A stretch of DNA of 43,918 nucleotides, from contig CAIKVZ010000328.1 in the NCBI GenBank assembly GCA_903830985.1, positions 1-43,918 on the forward strand. The letters are read 5' to 3'. This DNA comes from an uncultured beta proteobacterium (GTDB lineage: Bacteria; Pseudomonadota; Gammaproteobacteria; Burkholderiales; Burkholderiaceae_C). The notes under the pieces are model-generated. The model saw only the letters and a program-made list of their open reading frames with translations, ran no database searches and was not told the DNA's origin. Made by a program: the position numbers and the translations under genes. Below, in pieces: positions 37,628 through 43,918 of the stretch; the stretch's first letter is position 1, and the number at the start of each line of letters is the position of its first letter.

Positions 37628-39213
37628 AGATGGACGAGACGCGCGGCGACGACCTGGCGCGCATGCCAAGCCAGGAATGGGATCTGGTGGTCATCGGCGG
37701 CGGCATCACCGGCGCGGGCGTGGCCCAGCAGGCGGCACGCCGCGGCTGGACGGTGCTGTTGATCGAGCAGCGCGACTTTGCCTGGGGGACTTCCAGCCGC
37801 TCATCCAAGCTGGTGCATGGCGGCCTGCGCTACCTCAAGGAGGGCGACATCAAGACCACCTTGCACTCGGTGCAGGAGCGCCAGCGCCTGATGCGCGAAG
37901 CGCCCGAACTGATCGAGGCGCAAAGCTTTTTGTTTGCCGACTGCGTCGGGCGCAAGCCAGGGCGCTGGTTATTCCAGTTGGGGCTGGTGATCTATGAACT
38001 GATGGCCGGGCAACGCAGCCACTTCTATGCGTCACTGAAGGACGCCCAAGCCCTGGCACCGGGTCTGGCGCCCGGCCTGATGCGCGGTGCCATGGTCTTT
38101 ACCGACGCCAAAACCGACGACGCCCGACTGGTGTGGCGGGTGCTGATGGAAGCCCGGCGCGACGGCGCCACGGTGCTGAACTACGCGCAGGCCCAAACGC
38201 TTCAAATGGACGCGGGCCAGGTCTCGGGGCTGCTCGTGCAGGACGTCATCACCGGTCACAGCTACCCGGTACGCGCCAAGTCCATCGTGAATGCCACCGG
38301 CGTCTGGGCCGATTGCGTGCGTTCCGGCGTGGGCGCAAAGCCGCTGCTGCGCCCCTTGCGCGGCAGCCATCTGGTGGTGCCGTTCTGGCGGCTGCCGGTG
38401 GCGCAGAGCGTCAGTTTGATGCACCCCGTAGACGGCAGGCCGGTGTTCCTCTACCCGTGGGAAGGGATCACGCTGATTGGCACGACCGACCTGGACCACC
38501 ATGGCGACCTCGATGTGGAGGCCAGCATCACGCCGGCGGAAGTCGACTACCTCATGCAAGCGGTGAACGACCAGTTCCCCGGTGCGGCCCTCACGCCTGC
38601 CGACATCAGCGCCTGCTATGCCGGCGTGCGCCCGGTGGTGGGCGACGCGACGGGCAATGCGTCCAAAGCGGCACGCGACCACGCCGTGCTGGACGAGTCC
38701 GGGCTGATCACCGTGGCGGGCGGCAAGCTCACCACCTTTCGGCTGATGGCGCAGGACGCGCTGGCGCTGGCCGCGCCGCACGTCGGCAAACCCTTTGCGC
38801 GCGAAGACGACGCCATCTTCACGCCGCCAGGCGCCTTGAATCCGCGCTGGAGCGCTTTCGTGCGGCACCGGTTGACGGCGCGCTATGGCTACCGCGCGCA
38901 GGCGCTGGCCGGCGCTGCAGACCCGGTGGAACTGCAAACGATTCCTGGCACCAACACCTTGTGGCTGGAACTGTCGATTGCGGCGCAACATGAGTCCGTG
39001 CAGCATCTGGACGACCTGCTGCTGCGCCGCACGCGCCTGGGGATCTTGTTGCCGCGCGGTGGCTTGGATCATCTGGCGCGCATTCGGGAACTGTGTGAGC
39101 CGCATCTGCAATGGGGCGCCGTCGGATGGCGCACCGAGATGGCACGCTACCAGGCACTGATAGCAGCCCATTACCAACTGCCAGCCACCCACCCGGAGCT
39201 GCCCACACCATGA
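37615..39213 (+). CDS. FAD-dependent glycerol-3-phosphate dehydrogenase-like protein
   Basis: A 532-residue flavoenzyme of the GlpD family, which oxidises glycerol 3-phosphate to dihydroxyacetone phosphate and passes electrons to quinone. FAD motif: DLVVIGGGITGAGVAQQAAR near 23-42. GTSSRSSKLVHGGLRYLKEG near 60 and TGVWAD near 232 are GlpD hallmarks. LYPWEGITLIGTTDLDHHGD near 280 and TVAGGKLTTFRLMAQDAL near 365 complete the catalytic domain, and a C-terminal helical cap domain follows. It overlaps the AGPS-like gene by 13 bases and the next kinase gene by four. Since the normal glpD/glpK may lie elsewhere, this may be a specialised paralogue. The ATG at 37630 is an alternative start. Confidence 0.88.
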   Translation: MGQLKMDETRGDDLARMPSQEWDLVVIGGGITGAGVAQQAARRGWTVLLIEQRDFAWGTSSRSSKLVHGGLRYLKEGDIKTTLHSVQERQRLMREAPELIEAQSFLFADCVGRKPGRWLFQLGLVIYELMAGQRSHFYASLKDAQALAPGLAPGLMRGAMVFTDAKTDDARLVWRVLMEARRDGATVLNYAQAQTLQMDAGQVSGLLVQDVITGHSYPVRAKSIVNATGVWADCVRSGVGAKPLLRPLRGSHLVVPFWRLPVAQSVSLMHPVDGRPVFLYPWEGITLIGTTDLDHHGDLDVEASITPAEVDYLMQAVNDQFPGAALTPADISACYAGVRPVVGDATGNASKAARDHAVLDESGLITVAGGKLTTFRLMAQDALALAAPHVGKPFAREDDAIFTPPGALNPRWSAFVRHRLTARYGYRAQALAGAADPVELQTIPGTNTLWLELSIAAQHESVQHLDDLLLRRTRLGILLPRGGLDHLARIRELCEPHLQWGAVGWRTEMARYQALIAAHYQLPATHPELPTP

Positions 39214-40769
39214 GCAAGACCTATCTGCTGGCCATCGACAATGGCACCCAGAGCGTGCGCGCCCTGCTGTTTGATCTGCATGGAAATCTGGTCGACAAAG
39301 CGCAGGTGGTGATCGACACCTACCAGTCCCCCCAGCCCGGCTGGCTGGAAAATGACCCCGAGGCTTTTTGGCAGGCCTTGTGTCAGGCCTGCCAACACCT
39401 CTGGGCCAACACCAGTGTGCCCAAAAGCGCCGTGGCGGGCGTGGTCATCACCACCCAGCGCAGCACCACCATTGCCTTGGACAAGGAGGGCAAACCGCTG
39501 CGTCCGGCCATGATCTGGCTGGATCAGCGTCGCACCGAGGCCACGCCGCAACTCAAGTGGTGGTGGGAGGCGGCTTTTCGTGTGATCGGCATGCGTGACA
39601 CCGTGCGCTTCTTCCAGCAGGAAGCCGAGGCCAACTGGATTGCCCGGCATCAACCGGAAATCTGGGCCAAGACCGACAAATTCCTGCTGCTGTCGGGCTA
39701 CCTCAACTATCGATTTTCCGGGCGGTTTGTGGACTCGGTGGCATCCCAGGTCGGCTACGTGCCGTTTGATTACAAGAAGGGTTGCTGGGCCGCCAAGTCC
39801 GACTGGAAATGGCAGGCTCTGGCCATCCGTCCCTCCATGCTGCCGGAACTGGTGAGCGCGGGCACGGTCATCGGCAAGGTCAGCGCGCAGGTGGCCCTGG
39901 AGACCGGGATTCCCGAGGGCATGCCGGTGATTGCCGGCGCCGCCGACAAGGCTTGCGAGGTGATTGGCGCGGGCTGCCTCACGGCCGACATTGCCTGCCT
40001 GTCCTATGGCACAACCGCCACCGTCAACACCACCACGGCACGCTATCTGGAAGCCACGCGCTTCATTCCGCCCTACCAGGCAGCGGTGCCCGGTCACTAC
40101 AACACCGAAATTCAGATCACCCGGGGCTTCTGGATGGTGAGTTGGTTCAAGGAGCAGTTCGGCTTGCACGAAAAGCAGCTTGCCCAGCAGCGCGGCGTCG
40201 CGCCGGAAACGCTGTTTGACGAGCTGATCAACGCCGTCCCGCCGGGCGCGCAGGGCCTGATGCTGCAGCCGTTCTGGAACCCCGGCATCAAGATTCCCGG
40301 ACCTGAGGCCAAGGGCGCCATCATCGGCTTTGGCGATGTGCACACCCGGGCCCATCTGTACCGAGCCATTCTGGAAGGCCTGGCCTACGCACTGAGGGAG
40401 GCGAAAGAGCGCATCGAAAAGCGCGGCGGCACCCGCATCACCAGAGTACGCATATCCGGTGGCGGTTCGCAAAGCGATGCGGCCATGCAAATCACCGCCA
40501 ACATCTTCAACCTGCCGTGTGAACGCCCCCACCTTTATGAAACCAGCGGCCTGGGTGCGGCCGTGCTGGCCGCAGTGAGTTTGAAATTGCACCCGGACTT
40601 TGCGACCGCGATCGCCAAGATGACCCGCATCGGCCAGGTGTTCCAGCCAGAGCCGGTACACGCCCAAACCTATGAGCAACTGTACCGCCGCGTCTACTGC
40701 CGCATGTACCAGCGCCTGCAACCTCTGTATCTGGAGATTCAGCAGATCACGGGGTATCCGAAGCGCTAA
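39210..40769 (+). CDS. FGGY-family carbohydrate (glycerol-type) kinase
   Basis: A 519-residue sugar/polyol kinase. LLAIDNGTQSVRALLFDLHG (residues 5-24) is the first phosphate-binding loop. Others are ITTQRSTTIALDKEGKPL near 80, IWLDQRRTEATPQ near 103, CLSYGTTATVNTT near 265 and RISGGGSQSDAAMQITANI near 413. The YETSGLGAAVLAAVS block closes the ATP site. It is nearer to glycerol/xylulose kinases than to gluconokinases, but the residues I can see do not fix the substrate. Its ATGA overlap with the GlpD-like gene suggests they act in series: kinase, dehydrogenase, then the AGPS-like enzyme. Confidence 0.9.
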   Translation: MSKTYLLAIDNGTQSVRALLFDLHGNLVDKAQVVIDTYQSPQPGWLENDPEAFWQALCQACQHLWANTSVPKSAVAGVVITTQRSTTIALDKEGKPLRPAMIWLDQRRTEATPQLKWWWEAAFRVIGMRDTVRFFQQEAEANWIARHQPEIWAKTDKFLLLSGYLNYRFSGRFVDSVASQVGYVPFDYKKGCWAAKSDWKWQALAIRPSMLPELVSAGTVIGKVSAQVALETGIPEGMPVIAGAADKACEVIGAGCLTADIACLSYGTTATVNTTTARYLEATRFIPPYQAAVPGHYNTEIQITRGFWMVSWFKEQFGLHEKQLAQQRGVAPETLFDELINAVPPGAQGLMLQPFWNPGIKIPGPEAKGAIIGFGDVHTRAHLYRAILEGLAYALREAKERIEKRGGTRITRVRISGGGSQSDAAMQITANIFNLPCERPHLYETSGLGAAVLAAVSLKLHPDFATAIAKMTRIGQVFQPEPVHAQTYEQLYRRVYCRMYQRLQPLYLEIQQITGYPKR

Positions 40770-40798
40770 CATCCCGATTCCCAGACGAAAGTACCCCG

Positions 40799-41410
40799 AT
40801 GAGCCAAGACCGAAACCTTCTCCCCGGCCAAGCCGACGATCCCCAACGCATTGGCTTGGCAGGCCTGTCACGGCGCAATGTTCTGAAGGTGGGATTCGGT
40901 TTTACCGCTGCCACCGCTTGCGCCGCCATCCTTCCCGGGCTGGCCGGGTGCAGCAGCAGCGACAAGCTTGCAGTGACCGGGATGAAGTTCCTGAACGCCG
41001 CAGATGTCGCGCTGTTCAGCGCCCTGATTCCGGTGGTGGTCAGCGATGTCGCGGCGCTGGAAGCGGCGCAGAAACAGCAGCGCATCCGCACCGTGCTCAA
41101 CAACATTGACGCGGCTTGTTCCAGCCTGGTCGCGCACCAGCAAGCCGAGCTGCGAAAGCTGATGGACCTGCTCGCGGTGGGATTGCTGCGCCGGCTGTTG
41201 ACGGGTGTGGCCCACTGGAAGGACGCAAGCCGGCAGGACATCGAGAACTTTCTGGAGCGCTGGCGTTCCAGCCGGTTCGCGACCCTCACGGCGGGCGTGA
41301 ATGCGCTGATGAAACTCAGTGCTGTGGCGTATTACGTCTTGCCCGAAGCATGGCCGGCGGCCGGCTATCCAGGGCCGCTCAAGCACGTCTACGACGCCGC
41401 CAATTCCTGA
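40799..41410 (+). CDS. Tat-leader small subunit, gluconate 2-dehydrogenase subunit 3-like
   Basis: A 203-residue protein with a twin-arginine leader, LSRRNVLKVGFGFTAATAC, followed by LPGLAGCSSSD, which looks like a lipobox (LAGC). The mature part is helical: LNAADVALFSALIPVVVS near 62 is the hallmark region of the small subunits that accompany GMC dehydrogenases, with further helices to YPGPLKHVYD at the end. The next gene encodes a GMC oxidoreductase without its own leader. In related enzymes the small subunit carries the large flavin subunit through the Tat pore. I infer the same here. The usual third, cytochrome c subunit is not encoded nearby. Confidence 0.75.
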   Translation: MSQDRNLLPGQADDPQRIGLAGLSRRNVLKVGFGFTAATACAAILPGLAGCSSSDKLAVTGMKFLNAADVALFSALIPVVVSDVAALEAAQKQQRIRTVLNNIDAACSSLVAHQQAELRKLMDLLAVGLLRRLLTGVAHWKDASRQDIENFLERWRSSRFATLTAGVNALMKLSAVAYYVLPEAWPAAGYPGPLKHVYDAANS

Positions 41411-41469
41411 TGCTGGCGCGCAAGCGCCCGGCCTGATTGCCGTCCCCCTTTTATTCGAGAGAACACGCC

Positions 41470-43074
41470 ATGGCATTTGACAACATCTACACCACCGGAA
41501 TCGCCTCGGGCTGGAAGGTCATTGATGCAGCCACCCTGAAAGCGCCTTTGAGCCTCGAGGCGGATGTGGCCATCATCGGTACCGGCGCCGGTGGCGGTGT
41601 GGCGGCCGAGATTCTGAGCCGGGCCGGACTCAAGGTGATCCTGATCGAGGAAGGTCCGCTCAAGACCTCGGACAGCTTCAAGGACATGGACGAGGCGCGC
41701 TCCTACCGTGACCTGTACCAGGAAGGCGCCGGGCGCGCCACAGCAGACGGCGCAATATCGATCCTGCAGGGTCGCTGTGTGGGTGGCAGCACCACGGTGA
41801 ATTGGACCTCCAGTTTTCGCACACCGGTCCAGACCCTGGCCCACTGGGCTGCACAACACGCAGTGGTGGGACACAGCGAACAGGAAATGGCGCCGTGGTT
41901 TGCCAAAATGGAGGAGCGGCTCGGCATCGCCCCCTGGGGCCAGACACCCAACGAAAACAACGGCATCCTGCAGCGCGGCTGCAAGGCGCTGGGGTGGGAG
42001 TCGCACACCATTCCGCGCAACGTCAAGGGCTGCCTGGATTCCGGCTATTGCGGCTATGGCTGCCCTGCCAATGCCAAGCAGTCGATGCTGGTGTCGACGA
42101 TTCCGACGGCGCTGGCCCATGGCGCGACCCTGCTGCACCGACTGCGCGTGCGGCAAATTCAACACGCCGCGGGCAAGGTTGAAGGACTGTCCTGTGACGC
42201 ACTGGGTGAGGACGCGCTCACACCGACCGGCACCACGGTCAGCGTCCGGGCACGCCATTACATCGTGGCCGGCGGTGCCATCAATTCCCCGGCACTGCTG
42301 CTGCGTTCCCAGGCGCCGGACCCGCACGATCTGCTCGGTAAACGCAGCTTCATTCATCCGGTCAATCTTTCGGTGGCGACGATGCCAAAGCGTGTGGATG
42401 CGTTCTACGGCGCACCGCAGTCTGTGGCCTCGGATCAATTCCAGTGGAAGGACGGCGCGACCGGCGCCATGGGCTACAAGCTGGAAGTTCCGCCACTGGC
42501 GGTTGGCATCACCGCCGGCATCGCCAATCTGTTCGGGGTGGAACTGAAGAAGACCATGGAACAACTGCCCAATTTCAATGCCATGCTGGCGCTGTTGCGC
42601 GACGGTTTTGTGCCCGAGAGTGTGGGCGGGCAGGTGCGTGTCGGCAGTGATGGCAGCCCGGTTCTGGACTACGACTTCAGTCCCTACATGTGGGACGGTG
42701 TGCGCCGCTCCTTTCTCAGCATGGCGGAGCTTCAATTCGCCGCCGGAGCCACGAGTGTGCGTCCGGCGCACCTTGACAGCGCCAATTACAAGACGTGGAA
42801 AGAAGCCCAGCAAGGGATCCAAAACCTGCGGCTGGAGAAGTTCCGCACCACCTTGTTCACGGCCCATCTGATGGGTGGCTGCGGCATGAGTGAGACCCCG
42901 AAAGCGGGCGTGGTGAACAGTCGTGGGCGCCACCATCAACTCGCCAATCTTTCGGTCATGGACGGTTCAATCTTTCCAACCAGCTTGGGCGTCAACCCGC
43001 AACTCACCATCTATGGACTGGTGGCGCAGAACGCCTCGCTGCTGGCCGGCGAAATGGGCGGCAAGTTGGCGTAG
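41470..43074 (+). CDS. GMC family FAD-dependent oxidoreductase
   Basis: A 534-residue glucose-methanol-choline family flavoenzyme that oxidises an alcohol group. The FAD-binding motif is ADVAIIGTGAGGGVAAEILS near 32-51. The GMC signature is GRCVGGSTTVNWTSSFRTP near 105. YCGYGCPANAKQSML near 197 holds a Cys-rich block seen in long-chain alcohol and cholesterol oxidase-like members. The C-terminal domain has TAHLMGGCGMSE near 480 and VMDGSIFPTSLGVNPQLTIY near 500, with the catalytic His/Asn. It starts with a GAGAGAA site at the ATG of 41470. It has no leader and is probably exported with the Tat subunit encoded just before. Last gene of the operon. Confidence 0.92.
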   Translation: MAFDNIYTTGIASGWKVIDAATLKAPLSLEADVAIIGTGAGGGVAAEILSRAGLKVILIEEGPLKTSDSFKDMDEARSYRDLYQEGAGRATADGAISILQGRCVGGSTTVNWTSSFRTPVQTLAHWAAQHAVVGHSEQEMAPWFAKMEERLGIAPWGQTPNENNGILQRGCKALGWESHTIPRNVKGCLDSGYCGYGCPANAKQSMLVSTIPTALAHGATLLHRLRVRQIQHAAGKVEGLSCDALGEDALTPTGTTVSVRARHYIVAGGAINSPALLLRSQAPDPHDLLGKRSFIHPVNLSVATMPKRVDAFYGAPQSVASDQFQWKDGATGAMGYKLEVPPLAVGITAGIANLFGVELKKTMEQLPNFNAMLALLRDGFVPESVGGQVRVGSDGSPVLDYDFSPYMWDGVRRSFLSMAELQFAAGATSVRPAHLDSANYKTWKEAQQGIQNLRLEKFRTTLFTAHLMGGCGMSETPKAGVVNSRGRHHQLANLSVMDGSIFPTSLGVNPQLTIYGLVAQNASLLAGEMGGKLA

Positions 43075-43110
43075 AAGGTTTCCTTTCCGTGAACAGGCTG
43101 CATATCCCTC

Positions 43111-43199
43111 GTCATCGCGAGGCCGCAGGCCGTGGCGATCCATGCTGGCGGACCACCAAATACATGGATTGCCACGCCGCCGAGGCGGCTCGCAATGAC
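43111..43199. repeat. Paired REP-like elements in inverted orientation
   Basis: GTCATCGCGAG...GTGGCGATCCATG (43111-43144) is inverted as CATGGATTGCCAC...CTCGCAATGAC (43163-43199). Each half has its own inner hairpin (GGCCGCAGGCC; GCCGCCGAGGCGGC). It lies between the convergent GMC and cysA genes and resembles the element inside the E2 gene. It may also help stop transcription. Confidence 0.8.
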
Positions 43200-43216
43200 G
43201 AATCCAGCATCACCTG

Positions 43217-43918
43217 TTACTGCGCTTGCACAAACACCCGCGCCTTGCGCGGCGTGAGCAGCAGGGTTTCGCCTTCCCGCGGATCGAGGTCGCGAAACTC
43301 CTGTGCGCTCAGGTGTGCTTCGATCAGGTCGGTCTCGCCCGAGGCTGAGGGTTCGAGGCGGGTGAGTTCGAGCCGGGCGATGGGTCCGATCAGGATCGCC
43401 CGGGTCAGCTTGGCAACGATGCCCGTTGGCTTGGCCGTGGCGCCGGTTCCGTCGCCGAAGACATAGCGACGCACCTCCAGATCGTGCGGTCGCACATAGG
43501 CCAAGGCTTGGGCGTCCTGCGCGTCGTGGTGCTCGGGCGAGGCCAGATGCAGCCCCTGCTCGGCGGCGCCGATCTGCACCACGCCTTCGTGCGCGCGCCC
43601 ATGGAACAGGTTCACATCGCCCAGGAAGCCGTACACGAAGGGGCTGGCGGGGTGGTTCCAGACCTCCTGCGGCGAGCCGATCTGCTCGACCCGGCCCGAG
43701 TTCATGAGCACGACGCGGTCTGCCACCTCCAGCGCCTCTTCCTGGTCGTGGGTGACGAAGATGCTGGTCACATGCAGGTCGTCGTGCAGGCGCCGCAGCC
43801 AGCGCCGCAGTTCCTTGCGCACCTTGGCGTCGAGCGCGCCGAAGGGCTCGTCCAGCAGCAGCACCTTGGGCTCCACCGCCAGCGCGCGCGCCAGGGCGAT
43901 GCGCTGGCGCTGGCCGCC
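43217..43918 (-). CDS. cysA: Sulfate/thiosulfate ABC transporter ATP-binding protein, C-terminal part (runs off window end)
   Basis: The last 233 residues of an ABC ATPase. It starts within the signature, with [14 protein letters not shown] visible at the window edge, then Walker [21 protein letters not shown] and the switch-histidine region [19 protein letters not shown] regulatory domain follows, with [11 protein letters not shown] and a TOBE-like end [21 protein letters not shown] and the pairing of [13 protein letters not shown] with [11 protein letters not shown] are typical of CysA, which powers uptake of sulfate and thiosulfate with CysT/CysW and a binding protein. Walker A lies outside the window. 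It converges with the sulfatase operon across a REP pair, a possible functional neighbourhood in sulfur use. Confidence 0.9.
   Translation of the reverse strand, partial: GGQRQRIALARALAVEPKVLLLDEPFGALDAKVRKELRRWLRRLHDDLHVTSIFVTHDQEEALEVADRVVLMNSGRVEQIGSPQEVWNHPASPFVYGFLGDVNLFHGRAHEGVVQIGAAEQGLHLASPEHHDAQDAQALAYVRPHDLEVRRYVFGDGTGATAKPTGIVAKLTRAILIGPIARLELTRLEPSASGETDLIEAHLSAQEFRDLDPREGETLLLTPRKARVFVQAQ

Overview
The window looks like chromosomal DNA of a GC-rich betaproteobacterium, most likely in the order Burkholderiales, family Comamonadaceae (Rhodoferax/Polaromonas type). This is inferred from codon and base composition, from the branched-chain 2-oxoacid dehydrogenase, AMP nucleosidase and DUF3297 genes, from the DUF1800/DUF1501 pair, and from REP-like palindromes beginning GTCATTGCGAG. 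No RNA gene, CRISPR array or complete insertion sequence was seen.

Region 1 (1-1915) holds two divergent AAA/DUF4143 ATPases, one cut by the window edge. Region 2 (2076-14493) is the most interesting part. It contains a redox-flavoured two-component system: a histidine kinase with two haem c motifs in its periplasmic domain (6221-7852) overlapping an NtrC-type sigma-54 activator (7849-9273). Converging on it is a minus-strand run of two response regulators, a nine-haem membrane cytochrome c and a cytochrome b (12535 down to 9314). A small soluble cytochrome c and a cyclic-nucleotide-domain protein follow on the plus strand. Two near-identical small hydrophobic proteins (2126-2506 and 4041-4424) flank a threonine aldolase. 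Their signature hydrophobic module is repeated twice in each and is also fused to the receiver domain of the second response regulator (11465-12040). Both small genes and the response-regulator run are preceded by close matches to sigma-54 -24/-12 promoters. Each promoter has a consensus IHF site about 32 bp upstream of the -24 element, and recurring T-tract/CAGGCAG boxes with a second IHF site lie further up. My inference is that the haem kinase/NtrC pair controls all three promoters, forming one regulon around electron transport and an undescribed membrane protein family.

Region 3 (14502-25720) is mostly metabolic and signalling: a transglutaminase/TPR lipoprotein, bkd E1alpha-E1beta-E2 (with a REP element translated as part of E2's linker), AMP nucleosidase, a PAS-GGDEF-EAL protein and a chemoreceptor. 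Region 4 (25877-32889) holds a Tat-type DUF1800/DUF1501 pair, a mini-ABC ATPase, a VOC protein, a small secreted protein whose start codon lies in a strong hairpin, a MocS/class V aminotransferase-like protein and a Stealth-type sugar-phosphate transferase. A decayed Crp/Fnr tail follows.

Region 5 (33253-43074) is a tight seven-gene plus-strand operon: Cys-type sulfatase, anaerobic sulfatase-maturating radical SAM enzyme, alkyl-DHAP-synthase-like flavoprotein, GlpD-like dehydrogenase, FGGY kinase, a Tat-leader small subunit and a GMC oxidoreductase. The set suggests use or remodelling of a sulfated, glycerol- or ether-containing compound; the substrate is unknown. After a REP pair, the window ends in the C-terminal part of cysA (sulfate ABC transporter ATPase) on the minus strand.
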